Shown: positions 48,930 to 57,068 of the stretch, in pieces
Position numbering within the stretch: position 1 is the stretch's first letter
Layout: each line of letters opens with the position of its first letter
DNA from: Emticicia soli
Lineage (GTDB): Bacteria; Bacteroidota; Bacteroidia; Cytophagales; Spirosomataceae
Reading direction: 5' to 3'
Length of the DNA stretch: 64,000 nt
NCBI RefSeq assembly: GCF_037860775.1
Contig: NZ_JBBEWC010000007.1
Coordinates: 310,001-374,000, forward strand
Made by a program: the position numbers and the translations under genes
Notes under the pieces: generated by a model
Database searches by the model: none
What the model saw: only the letters and a program-made list of their open reading frames with translations
What the model was told of the DNA's origin: nothing

Positions 48930-49826
48930 CTAAACCGAAGCAAAACGATAAAACACCCCTAGTGGTAAGCGTTTCTGGAAAGAATCTTGCAATACCAGTT
49001 CGCCCATTTCGGTGTTGGTAGCAGCAGGATAATTCTGCTTAATGATGGTTTCTGCAATTACAGCCGAAAAACCCATCGAATAGAGATTTAATATAAAAAA
49101 GAAGTTTTCGTCGTCAATCAGTTGCAGACAGCTTTTGATAAGCTCGTTGATGCCTTCTTCCAGAATCCACTTTTCGCCATCAGGACCACGGCCATAAGCC
49201 GGAGGATCAAGTATGATTCCGTTGTATTTCTTGCCTCTTTTTACTTCTCTTTTTACAAACTTAAGGGCATCTTCTACCACCCAACGAATATCAGTAAGCT
49301 GGCTTATATCCATGTTTTCACGTGCCCAAGAGATAGTTTGTTTAATAGAATCAACATGTGTTACATCGGCACCGTTGCCTTTAGCTATAAGCGATGCACC
49401 GCCCGTATAGGCAAAAAGATTCAGCACCTTTGGGGAGTCGATACCCATTTTCTGAACTTTATCTTCAATATATTGCCAGTTTTCGGCCTGCTCAGGGAAG
49501 ATACCCACGTGCTTGAACGAAGAAAGGGAGAGCTTAAATTTATATTTACGGCCACCTTGTTCGTAGTTCATTAACCATTTTTCAGGCATTTTTTTTAGGT
49601 TATGCCATTCGCCTCTTTCATCGGGGCTTAGTTGGTCTTTCCCTTTGGTTTTTCTGAAAATAGCAGAGGCTTTTTTCTCCCAGGTTTCTTCACTCAACGA
49701 TTTATCCCAAACCGCTTGTGGTTCAGGGCGTGCAAGTATAAAATCGCCGAAGCGCTCTAGTTTTTCGAAATTGCCCGAATCGATTAATTCGTAGGAACTT
49801 ATTTTTGGCTGTAGAAGCTGATACAA
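48930..49826 (-). CDS. Class I SAM-dependent RNA methyltransferase (RlmI/RlmK-like)
   Basis: A 298-residue methyltransferase of the type acting on 23S rRNA. The first 100 residues form a small lead domain (LERFGDFILARPEPQAVW), followed by the SAM-binding fold: motif I VLNLFAYTGGASL near residue 139, motif II THVDSIKQTISWARENM, and the catalytic-loop motif IILDPPAYGRG near 205. The DPPA(Y/F) form belongs to the RlmI/RlmL-C family of base methylases. No PUA domain is present, so it is shorter than RlmI. The target base is not determinable from sequence. A TAnnTTTG match (reverse of 49849-49856) lies 23 bases before its start. Confidence 0.85.
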   Translation of the reverse strand: MYQLLQPKISSYELIDSGNFEKLERFGDFILARPEPQAVWDKSLSEETWEKKASAIFRKTKGKDQLSPDERGEWHNLKKMPEKWLMNYEQGGRKYKFKLSLSSFKHVGIFPEQAENWQYIEDKVQKMGIDSPKVLNLFAYTGGASLIAKGNGADVTHVDSIKQTISWARENMDISQLTDIRWVVEDALKFVKREVKRGKKYNGIILDPPAYGRGPDGEKWILEEGINELIKSCLQLIDDENFFFILNLYSMGFSAVIAETIIKQNYPAATNTEMGELVLQDSFQKRLPLGVFYRFASV

Positions 49827-49853
49827 GGTTAATACTTTTAAATGAATACAAAA

Positions 49854-51392
49854 TTACTGAATCTTACTCAGAAAAATTATTTTTTTGGTATTTGTCTGAG
49901 GAAGCGAACGTTGCCCCTTTTTACGCTTGCTTGCTTTTATTTTGGGAGCATCTAAATCTTTTAAGGCCTCAAATTTAATACGACTTCCGTCAGCAATAAA
50001 ATAATTTTCGTACCAATTTTGCACACCGTGGTAACTTGGCACAAATTGACTATTTTTGGCATCGACGGTTTCTTCCGAAAGTTTGTAGGTTGCAGGCTTT
50101 ACAAAATCAGATAGATTGTTTACCGAAAGTGCTCCTTTAATACACACAGCCGTCGATTTATCTGCTGAAACAGCCATTGTTTCTTGTACCTGTGGCGAAA
50201 CCTGATTCATTTCGATACGGTTTTGTGAAAGCATATTGCCGTCGAGGTCGAAACTTGCCACAAAACCAATCAGAAACTTATACCCCCTAAATACCTGTTT
50301 CGATTGTGACCGACTATAATTGTAATTTGCATTGCCATTACGGCCATAACTAGGGTAGGGGTCATAACCATTAAAATTAGGTGTGCTTGTGCTGGCTGAC
50401 TGAAAGTTTGCTTGAAAAAAAGTACCACCAATTGTAATGGTATTGTGCCCAAATATTGGTTTTATGGGTAACAAAACAAAATTATCAATCAGCTTTTTCA
50501 GGTTCGCATCATCAATAGGAGGGGTGCCCTTCAAAAGTTGCCGATAGTCGTAAAATTTTGTGCTTGTGGTTTTACCGTCTTCAATCTTCGATAGATACAT
50601 ACCTTTAGCACCAGAGTTTGACTGGTATGTGCCCGAAATAACCTTAGTGTCAGCATCGATTTCGGTAAAAGTAGCCGTAAGTGGGAAGTTGCCTGCACTT
50701 GAGGCAATTGTATTTTTTGTAATGAGTTTCCCTGTAGTATCATATTGGGCATAAACTACGTAAGCATCTTTTATAAACTCACCTTTCTTTTTCTTTTCGT
50801 TGGTGTAGCTTACTTCTTTTATTGACCACAGGCTCTCTATGATATTCTTTGTGGCATCGTGCTTAAAATATTGCACTTGTGCTTTGCCCGTAAGCTCAGC
50901 AATTACAAAATCGCCCAAATCGGCATCAAAATTATATTTATAAAAAACTGCTCCTTTTTCGTTGACCCCTGCCATCAGGATTCGGTTTTTGAAAAAGACG
51001 TAGTCTTGGTCTTGAAAAAATTCTCTTAGTTCAAATCCTTTGTTTTCAAGCTTGCCATCTTTTAACGAAATACTAAAAACCTGATAGTACATCCCTTTTG
51101 TTTCGCTGAACATAAAGGTAACTTGGTCTTCGTCAACAGTATAAGAAGCAGGTTTTTTTTCAACGTCAAGAAACACTTCTGATTCCCACACTTTCTTCAA
51201 ATCAGCATCAAACTTTACAATAACAGCCTTTGTAACATCTTTTTTTGCGAACAAAATGATACCATTCTGGCCTAGTGGAATGAGTTGCTGCCAAGTAGGC
51301 CGACCATTAATTTCAAATTCTACTGTTTTTAAAACCTGTGCCGAAACCCCAAAGCAGCTAATTAAAAAAATAATAATGAATGCTTTTCTCAT
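49854..51392 (-). CDS. Secreted beta-propeller-like protein of unknown function (paralogue 1)
   Basis: A 512-residue secreted protein, started at the ATG at 51392, where a clean signal peptide begins (RKAFIIIFLISCFGVSAQ); a 9-codon upstream extension is possible. The chain is strand-rich and organised in repeating units, such as GQNGIILFAKKDVTKAVIVK and DEDQVTFMFSETKGMYYQVF, suggesting a propeller or similar sheet protein. It shares with the next gene upstream (51637-53274) the order of segments, including FDADLKKVWE-like/FDTELQQTWS-like lines, a YLSKIEDGK/YISKVDEEN line and the final IIFLSKI/VFYLNKI. The two are diverged duplicates. No catalytic motif and no sorting signal recognised. Confidence 0.7.
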   Translation of the reverse strand: MRKAFIIIFLISCFGVSAQVLKTVEFEINGRPTWQQLIPLGQNGIILFAKKDVTKAVIVKFDADLKKVWESEVFLDVEKKPASYTVDEDQVTFMFSETKGMYYQVFSISLKDGKLENKGFELREFFQDQDYVFFKNRILMAGVNEKGAVFYKYNFDADLGDFVIAELTGKAQVQYFKHDATKNIIESLWSIKEVSYTNEKKKKGEFIKDAYVVYAQYDTTGKLITKNTIASSAGNFPLTATFTEIDADTKVISGTYQSNSGAKGMYLSKIEDGKTTSTKFYDYRQLLKGTPPIDDANLKKLIDNFVLLPIKPIFGHNTITIGGTFFQANFQSASTSTPNFNGYDPYPSYGRNGNANYNYSRSQSKQVFRGYKFLIGFVASFDLDGNMLSQNRIEMNQVSPQVQETMAVSADKSTAVCIKGALSVNNLSDFVKPATYKLSEETVDAKNSQFVPSYHGVQNWYENYFIADGSRIKFEALKDLDAPKIKASKRKKGQRSLPQTNTKKIIFLSKIQ

Positions 51393-51421
51393 CAATAATA
51401 GTTTTTCTTTTACCACCAAGT

Positions 51422-51618
51422 TAGAGCATTTTTAAATTTTGTTTTTCTGACCGAGAAGGACAGATTTTTTAGCTAGACAAGCGGCCGCTGCTGTGGGCGC
51501 GTTTTGCAGACGTAGCCAGCAGCTACACGGTCCGCCGTTGCGGTCGAAAAAACGCAACGAAGTATCGCTAAAAAAAATACCTTCGTAGGTCGAACAATAA
51601 TTTTTAAACATGCTCTTA
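51422..51618. mobile_element. Short non-coding element with inverted ends (MITE-like)
   Basis: The ends TAGAGCATTTTTAAATTTTG (51422-51441) and the complement of the stretch 51595-51618 (TAAGAGCATGTTTAAA...) match imperfectly. The inside is GC-rich compared with its surroundings and contains ACGGTCCGCCGTTGCGGTC, matched at 18 of 19 bases near 32698. It has no gene and separates the two paralogous secreted-protein genes. Confidence 0.45.
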
Positions 51619-51636
51619 AGCCATTAAAGAAAGTCG

Positions 51637-53274
51637 TTAAAACGCTATCTTATTCAGATAAAACACTTTTCTTGAACCTCCCGTTTTGTTGGCTATTTTC
51701 TGATAACCCCAAGCCAGATAATAGTTCTGATGCCAGTATTCAAGGTCGTCGGTTGCGGTGTCTCTTATTCTGTCGCCTTCTCTCTCGGTGCCGACTTCAA
51801 TTGTTTTATTACCTTCTATTACCTCGTTGCCTCTCACAATTTTGCTGGCTAATTTCCCTTTGTGGCTATATACAAGTGTAATATCGTTGTTATCGAGTTT
51901 AATCTTAACCTTCTCTTTTAGCTCCTGACTTTTTACGTTGTCAAAACTAAAGCTGTTATCCCATATTAGGTTGCCTTTTTCATCGAAACCTGCCACTACT
52001 GCGTGGGTATATTTAAAACCATCAAACTGTTGGTTGTTAAAGCCTCTGCTACCACCCCATAACCACGGATTCCATGCCCAAGAATTCAGACCATAGTATC
52101 GGTAGTAACCCATATTACCAAAACCATAAGGATAACCACCCCAGAATGGGCTGCCGTACATACCAGAGCCATAGAAATTATTGTTGTTTCTGAACTCAGG
52201 GTAAAATACTTCAGCTACTAATATATATTGGTTATCTTTCTGGATAATATCATGAACCAACACACGGTAGTTGAGTCTTAGGTCGCCGCCTTTGTCTTTT
52301 TTCTTAGATATTTGTCGTTCTATGCGGTCTTGTTGTTTTTGCGACATAAACTTGAAGAAATTCTTGAACTCTGTAAAACTGTGGAGTTTTACATATTCAG
52401 GGTTTTCTTCGTCAACCTTGCTTATGTATAAACCTTGCGACATAGGTACACCATTTGACTGATAGCCTTTGTAGCCATAGTTACCAATCATTAATTGAGT
52501 ACCGTCGTTCAGAGAGAATAGCTTTCCTGTCAGCAAGCCGTAATCATCTTCGGGCTCAACGCTTAGTTGCTCTACTATTTTACCGTTGGGGTTAATGCGT
52601 TTCACAACCATATAGCTCGAGCGACCTTTCTTAACTGAATAAGAAACCACCAAGAGGTTGTTTTCCTCGTCGAAATCGAGAGATGAGATACTGGCTGTGC
52701 CTTTCAGTCCTCCTGCTAGAATACGTGGTTGAAGCTTTTGCAGATTCACGCTCATCAATACAGGTTCTTCTTTTACCATTCCGGCAAGATACGCAAAATC
52801 GTTATGCACCTTAAATTCAGATACTTCGAAACGAGAGATATTCTCGAAGAAAAACTTCTGCATTAAGCCTATTCCGGTAGAAACCTTAATAATTTGGTAA
52901 AGGTCACTATTGAATTTACTGAATAGAAAATAAACATCACGGCCGTCACGGCTGAAATCTACGTAAGATTGGTTTTCTTCCAAATCGCCGTTAATCGACC
53001 ATGTTTGTTGTAATTCAGTATCAAACTTGGTGATATTAAATGTTTTCTTCGATGTTTTTGATAATATCAGCAAGCCCTCGTCCCCCAACGTGATAACCTG
53101 ATACTTGTTATCGTCGCCATTGGTGGGTATTTCAATACGCTTAACACTCTGAGCGTAGGTAGCAGTTAAGTTTAAAAAAAGCAGTATGCTTGCAAGCAGG
53201 CATATTTTAATAATAGCCAAAGTGTTTAGGATACGCTTGCTGTTTAGTGGTTTGTATGTTTGATTACTATTCAT
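51637..53274 (-). CDS. Secreted beta-propeller-like protein of unknown function (paralogue 2)
   Basis: A 545-residue paralogue of the preceding entry. The signal segment is internal-looking (IIKICLLASILLFLNLTATYAQ, residues 21-42), so the first 20 residues may be a long n-region or the start may lie later. Similar strand-rich repeats occur (QVITLGDEGLLILSKTSKKT, DVYFLFSKFNSDLYQIIKV). A glycine/tyrosine/tryptophan-rich insert (about 375-420: YGSGMYGSPFWGGYPYGFG) is a mild oddity; the paralogue has a shorter NYNYSR-type insert in the same place. The gene start overlaps the EVE gene stop by 8 bases, so translation may be coupled. Function unknown. Confidence 0.7.
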   Translation of the reverse strand: MNSNQTYKPLNSKRILNTLAIIKICLLASILLFLNLTATYAQSVKRIEIPTNGDDNKYQVITLGDEGLLILSKTSKKTFNITKFDTELQQTWSINGDLEENQSYVDFSRDGRDVYFLFSKFNSDLYQIIKVSTGIGLMQKFFFENISRFEVSEFKVHNDFAYLAGMVKEEPVLMSVNLQKLQPRILAGGLKGTASISSLDFDEENNLLVVSYSVKKGRSSYMVVKRINPNGKIVEQLSVEPEDDYGLLTGKLFSLNDGTQLMIGNYGYKGYQSNGVPMSQGLYISKVDEENPEYVKLHSFTEFKNFFKFMSQKQQDRIERQISKKKDKGGDLRLNYRVLVHDIIQKDNQYILVAEVFYPEFRNNNNFYGSGMYGSPFWGGYPYGFGNMGYYRYYGLNSWAWNPWLWGGSRGFNNQQFDGFKYTHAVVAGFDEKGNLIWDNSFSFDNVKSQELKEKVKIKLDNNDITLVYSHKGKLASKIVRGNEVIEGNKTIEVGTEREGDRIRDTATDDLEYWHQNYYLAWGYQKIANKTGGSRKVFYLNKIAF

Positions 53275-53674
53275 AACTTTTAGCGACGATGATGTCGAAC
53301 TCTTCTTTTTTTACTGGTTGTACCGAAAGTCGGGAAAAACGAATCAGTGCCATGTCTTGTAGTCTTTCGTCGGCTTTAATTTCTTTCAGCGTAACACCCT
53401 TCGGCAGTTTTTCGACGGGCGATAAATCGACAACTACCCAACGTGGGTCGTCTGTGGTGGGGTCTGGGTAAGATTCTCTGACAACTTTTGCAATTCCAAC
53501 AACCTCAACGCCTTCGTTCGAATGGTAAAAAAGTACGAGGTCATCTAGTTTCATTGCAGCTAGATTATTCCTTGCAGCGTAGTTTCTTACACCGTCCCAC
53601 ATCCCTACGCCTTGATTAACGAAATCGTCCCAGGAATATTTGAAAGGTTCTGATTTTACGAGCCAATAGTTCAT
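53267..53674 (-). CDS. EVE domain-containing protein
   Basis: A 135-residue single-domain EVE protein. Family features: MNYWLVKSEPFKYSWDDF at the start, MWDGVRNYAARNNL, DLVLFYHSNEGVEVVGIAKV, YPDPTTDDPRWVVVDLSPVEKL, and the closing ALIRFSRLSVQPV. EVE domains form a PUA-like pocket that binds modified bases in RNA or DNA. Cytosolic and of normal length. Its stop overlaps the start of the secreted propeller-like gene by 8 bases, an odd partnership. The menB terminator lies just upstream. Confidence 0.93.
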   Translation of the reverse strand: MNYWLVKSEPFKYSWDDFVNQGVGMWDGVRNYAARNNLAAMKLDDLVLFYHSNEGVEVVGIAKVVRESYPDPTTDDPRWVVVDLSPVEKLPKGVTLKEIKADERLQDMALIRFSRLSVQPVKKEEFDIIVAKSYE

Positions 53675-53693
53675 TTTAGATTAGTTTTATGGT

Positions 53694-53721
53694 TAAAATA
53701 AAAGCCCCAGTTACTGGGGCT
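53694..53721 (-). terminator. Terminator after menB
   Basis: AGCCCCAG and CTGGGGCT form a perfect 8-bp stem with a 3-base loop, followed on the minus strand by TTTTATTTT. Confidence 0.85.
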
Positions 53722-53740
53722 AATAAGAGTATGTATACTG

Positions 53741-54553
53741 TTACGGGAACTTAGGGAATTTTTTAAAGTCTGGTTTGCGTTTTTCTAAGAACGACTTAAA
53801 GCCTTCTTTTGCTTCCTCCGATAAATAGTAAAGTAAAGTGGCATTTCCGGCTAATTCCTGAATACCTGCTTGTCCGTCGAGTTCGGCGTTGAATGAAGAT
53901 TTCAACATTCTGATAGCCAATGGCGATTTGTCTTGTATTTTTCTACACCATTCAATCGTTGTTTCTTCCAGCTTATCTAAAGGTACTACTTTGTTTACCA
54001 AGCCCATATCGAGCGCTTCCTGTGCATCGTATTGGTCGCATAGGTACCATATTTCACGGGCTTTTTTCTGGCCTACAATGCGTGCCAGATAACTTGCTCC
54101 AAAGCCGCCATCAAAGCTACCTACTTTTGGGCCTGTCTGGCCGAAACGAGCGTTTTCAGCAGCAATGGTAAGGTCGCATACTACGTGCAATACGTGGCCG
54201 CCGCCAATGGCCCAACCTGCTACCGATGCAATAACAACTTTAGGGATAGAACGAATCATTTTTTGTAAATCAAGTACGTTCAGGCGAGGAATGTGGTCGT
54301 CTCCGATATATCCACCATGTCCACGAACCGACTGATCACCACCGCTACAAAAAGCTTTTCCTCCTTCGCCTGTCAGAATAATTACTTCAATTGAAGGCTC
54401 TTCTCTGCAAAATGCCATCGCATCTATCATTTCTTTGACAGTCTGAGGGCGAAAGGCATTGTGTTTTTCCGGACGGTTGATACTGATTTTAGCAATTCCT
54501 TCGAAGAAACTAAACTTTATATCTTCGTACTCTTTTATTGTTTCCCAAGTCAT
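53741..54553 (-). CDS. menB: 1,4-dihydroxy-2-naphthoyl-CoA synthase
   Basis: A 270-residue crotonase-family enzyme that closes the second ring in menaquinone synthesis, turning o-succinylbenzoyl-CoA into 1,4-dihydroxy-2-naphthoyl-CoA. MenB signatures: INRPEKHNAFRPQTVKEM, FCSGGDQSVRGHGGYIGDD, the oxyanion-hole line VAGWAIGGGHVLHVVCDLTIA, and FGQTGPKVGSFDGGFG, where MenB proteins carry their active-site residues; it ends KRKPDFKKFPKFP. Length is normal. menE lies 1.4 kb away on the other strand, so the pathway is split here. It may be co-transcribed with the DUF2452 gene 60 bases upstream. Confidence 0.96.
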   Translation of the reverse strand: MTWETIKEYEDIKFSFFEGIAKISINRPEKHNAFRPQTVKEMIDAMAFCREEPSIEVIILTGEGGKAFCSGGDQSVRGHGGYIGDDHIPRLNVLDLQKMIRSIPKVVIASVAGWAIGGGHVLHVVCDLTIAAENARFGQTGPKVGSFDGGFGASYLARIVGQKKAREIWYLCDQYDAQEALDMGLVNKVVPLDKLEETTIEWCRKIQDKSPLAIRMLKSSFNAELDGQAGIQELAGNATLLYYLSEEAKEGFKSFLEKRKPDFKKFPKFP

Positions 54554-54613
54554 AATTTATCTTTTGAAATATGGTATAATGAAAATAATGTATAATGTAT
54601 TTGTGAACTTTGC

Positions 54614-55084
54614 TTAGGTTAGTTCATCTAAATCTATCGTTTCTGAGCGGTCGTCTTCCTGAAAAAACTCTACTTTCCAGGTATGGTCGGCCAATAAAAA
54701 AACTTTTGCCAAAAACTGGTTGAACGGAAAAGAACGACCCCACTCTGATGGTGCAACCATCGATAGGATATCTGAACCATCTTTTTTCTCATATAAATAA
54801 TAGATATGATTAATGATTGGTTCAAAGCCTATGGCGGCATCATAAATTCGTTCCGAAATATCAATTCTGTTCTTGATTTCTTTGGCTTGTTGAGCCAGCA
54901 GTTCCATTTGCTTATAAATCTTGTTTAGCTGCTCATTGGTTTGCTGCCGCATAGCCAGTTGGGCTTTGCCTTTTACTTTTCCGACGTCTTCGGGGCGTAT
55001 TACCGCACTGCCTGCCGTATGGGCATATTCCATTAAACCCGGATTCTCGGCAACCTTTATTTTGTCTATCGGATTCTTTTCCAT
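54614..55084 (-). CDS. DUF2452 domain-containing protein
   Basis: A 156-residue soluble protein that fits DUF2452: an early NPGLMEYAHTAGSAVIRPEDVG block, a helical middle (EQLNKIYKQMELLAQQAKEIK), and the back half with FEPIINHIYYLYEKKDG, LSMVAPSEWGRS and a beta-rich end. The family has no known function to my knowledge. An exact TAnnTTTG match (minus strand, 55089-55096) lies so close to the start codon that the transcript would be almost leaderless. menB follows 60 bases after its stop. Confidence 0.8.
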   Translation of the reverse strand: MEKNPIDKIKVAENPGLMEYAHTAGSAVIRPEDVGKVKGKAQLAMRQQTNEQLNKIYKQMELLAQQAKEIKNRIDISERIYDAAIGFEPIINHIYYLYEKKDGSDILSMVAPSEWGRSFPFNQFLAKVFLLADHTWKVEFFQEDDRSETIDLDELT

Positions 55085-55275
55085 CTTGCAAATTTATTTT
55101 GAAAACTTTGTTTCTGAGCTAAATATTTAAAAAATAATGACTTTCAGTGCTAATTTTTCGAAATATCACGACTTTTATTAAAACCAAAGCATAGGGTTTT
55201 GAGTTTTAATAATAAATTTTTGCTTTTATTTATTTCTGCAAATATATAAATTATTGGATAAATTAATTTTTTATT

Positions 55276-55339
55276 TAGATATTTTTAGATTAAATATCTA
55301 CTAATGTTGATATTAGTAGATTTAATAACTTTAGTTTTG
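55276..55339 (+). promoter_or_regulatory. Promoter and operator-like palindromes before the Rieske gene
   Basis: TAGTTTTG at 55332-55339 matches the -7 element exactly. Just upstream are two overlapping inverted repeats: TAGATATTT/AAATATCTA (55276-55284 and 55292-55300) and TCTACTAAT/ATTAGTAGA (55297-55305 and 55312-55320). They look like operators for an unknown regulator. The rest of the 345-base gap (55085-55429) is A+T-rich and unremarkable. Confidence 0.5.
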
Positions 55340-55429
55340 TGCTTTGTTACTTTTTTATTCAAGTGTACGTCTTATACGTAGGCACAGTTAGAGGGAATAT
55401 TTTCGACTTAATTAAACTATATACGATTT

Positions 55430-55900
55430 ATGACTACCGCTACAGACAGTAAAACGATTGACAGAAAAGAATTTATGAAACAGGTGGGTATAAGCTTTGG
55501 TGCAATAATGCTTATGAACTGTTTGCAATCATGCGAAGGAGGCAGTGAAATACCCGACCCTGACCCGAATGGAAGCTCTGGGAAAGTAGATTTTACGATT
55601 GATTTGAATAATTCTACCTATACTAAGCTAAAAAGCAGAGGAGGGTATGTAGTAGTAAAGCCACAAAATATTATTGTTGCGCGTACCAACACCGATACTT
55701 TTATTGCTGTGAGCGCAATATGTACGCATGAGTCAGCTACGATTGATTACAGACCTGCAACTAATGATTTTCTTTGCCCAAATCACCAGTCAGAATTTAA
55801 GGCTGATGGCAGCGTACAGAAAGGGCCTGCCACTACTGCATTAAAGAAATATTCGGTTTCTTCTGATTTAACCAACAATACTGTGCGTATTTTTGAGTAA
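55430..55900 (+). CDS. Rieske [2Fe-2S] lipoprotein
   Basis: A 156-residue lipoprotein-like protein. The N-terminus (IDRKEFMKQVGISFGAIMLMNCLQSC) has a hydrophobic run and a lipobox-like cysteine. The Rieske cluster motifs are complete: CTHE (Cys-x-His) near residue 102 and CPNHQSEF (Cys-x-x-His) near 122, with PNH and the downstream GPATTALKKY segment typical of the family. Small soluble Rieske proteins act as one-electron carriers outside the cytoplasm; the redox partner is unknown. It has its own promoter with operator-like palindromes and ends in a clear terminator before menE. Confidence 0.88.
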   Translation: MTTATDSKTIDRKEFMKQVGISFGAIMLMNCLQSCEGGSEIPDPDPNGSSGKVDFTIDLNNSTYTKLKSRGGYVVVKPQNIIVARTNTDTFIAVSAICTHESATIDYRPATNDFLCPNHQSEFKADGSVQKGPATTALKKYSVSSDLTNNTVRIFE

Positions 55901-55923
55901 ATTTGCATCATAGTATTAACTCT

Positions 55924-55956
55924 ACCCTTCTTAATCAATTTAAGAAGGGTTTTTTA
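55924..55956 (+). terminator. Intrinsic terminator after the Rieske gene
   Basis: ACCCTTCTTAA and its complement form a stem, followed by TTTTTTATT. Confidence 0.9.
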
Positions 55957-55967
55957 TTGTTGCCACT

Positions 55968-57068
55968 ATGATATTTTTAGAAAAAGACGGAACGATTATC
56001 AATACAGCACCCAATAACCTTTATTACCAAAAGGTTATGAAATTTAAAGAGGCCTGGGACTTAGGTCAGCAAAACTTCACTATCCATACATCCGGGTCAA
56101 CTGGTATTCCTAAACCCATTACATTTACACGCCTGCAATTGATTGAGTCGGCGTATCTTACCGCCAAAACATTTAATCTGAGAGAGGGCGATACAGCGTT
56201 TTGCTGCTTGAGTGTAGATTACATTGCAGGAATGATGATGCTTGTACGTGCTTTTGAAATAGGCATGGATTTGATAATAGTAGAGCCTACATCAAGCCCA
56301 TTTACAGGTATCGAAAAACATCTGTATCTACTTAATTCTAATCGCGGCCGAAACTTTTTTGCCTTTGTCCCTTTGCAGATTCAAACGCTACTTGAAGAGT
56401 CAGAACGCTCTTTGGAAACGCTCAATTCGGCCAAGGCCATTCTTATTGGCGGCGCGTCAGTCAGTGATTCACTAGAAGAGCAAATTCAAAAAATTAATGC
56501 GCCTGTATATGCTACTTATGGCATGACGGAAACCTTGACGCACATAGCAATAAAGCTTTTGAATGGCCCTGAGAAAGAAGATTTCTTTACGGTTTTAGAA
56601 GGTATTGAGATTGCACAAGACGAAAGAGAATGCTTGAAGATAAAATTGAAAGCAACAGATGATGAGTGGGTTGTAACCAACGATATTGTTGAGATACTAG
56701 AAGAAGGTAAATTCAGACTAGTTGGGCGGTTCGATAATATTATTAATAGCGGAGGGGTGAAAATTCAGCTTGAAAAAGTAGAAAAAATAGGAGAGCAGGT
56801 GCTAGCTGAATTAGCGTTTCAGGGGCGTTTTTTTGCCTACGGGGTGCCTGATAATAAGTTGGGTCAAAAACTGATTCTGGTAGTTGAAAGTAAAAAGCCT
56901 TTATCGAATGGTAACCAAATTGGCCTGAGTTTCTCTGAAAAATTACCTAAATTTGAAATTCCGAAGGAAATCTTTTTTGTTGAAAAACTGATTGAAACAC
57001 CAACAGGAAAAATCGATAAAATTAAAACTGTCAATGTCTACGTTCTCCCTCAAATACCAAACATCTGA
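55968..57068 (+). CDS. menE: o-succinylbenzoate-CoA ligase-like AMP-binding enzyme
   Basis: A 366-residue acyl-CoA synthetase of the AMP-forming family, best read as MenE, which activates o-succinylbenzoate with CoA in menaquinone synthesis. Core motifs: the ATP loop FTIHTSGSTGIPKPITF near residue 40, the MTET motif in YATYGMTETLTHIAI near 185, LVGRFDNIINSGGVKI near 255, and the C-terminal lysine in PTGKIDKIK. It is shorter than typical MenE (about 450-500 residues), mostly by a reduced N-terminal part, which is usual in Bacteroidota. It overlaps the start of the next gene by 35 bases. menB lies 1.4 kb away on the other strand. Confidence 0.88.
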   Translation: MIFLEKDGTIINTAPNNLYYQKVMKFKEAWDLGQQNFTIHTSGSTGIPKPITFTRLQLIESAYLTAKTFNLREGDTAFCCLSVDYIAGMMMLVRAFEIGMDLIIVEPTSSPFTGIEKHLYLLNSNRGRNFFAFVPLQIQTLLEESERSLETLNSAKAILIGGASVSDSLEEQIQKINAPVYATYGMTETLTHIAIKLLNGPEKEDFFTVLEGIEIAQDERECLKIKLKATDDEWVVTNDIVEILEEGKFRLVGRFDNIINSGGVKIQLEKVEKIGEQVLAELAFQGRFFAYGVPDNKLGQKLILVVESKKPLSNGNQIGLSFSEKLPKFEIPKEIFFVEKLIETPTGKIDKIKTVNVYVLPQIPNI

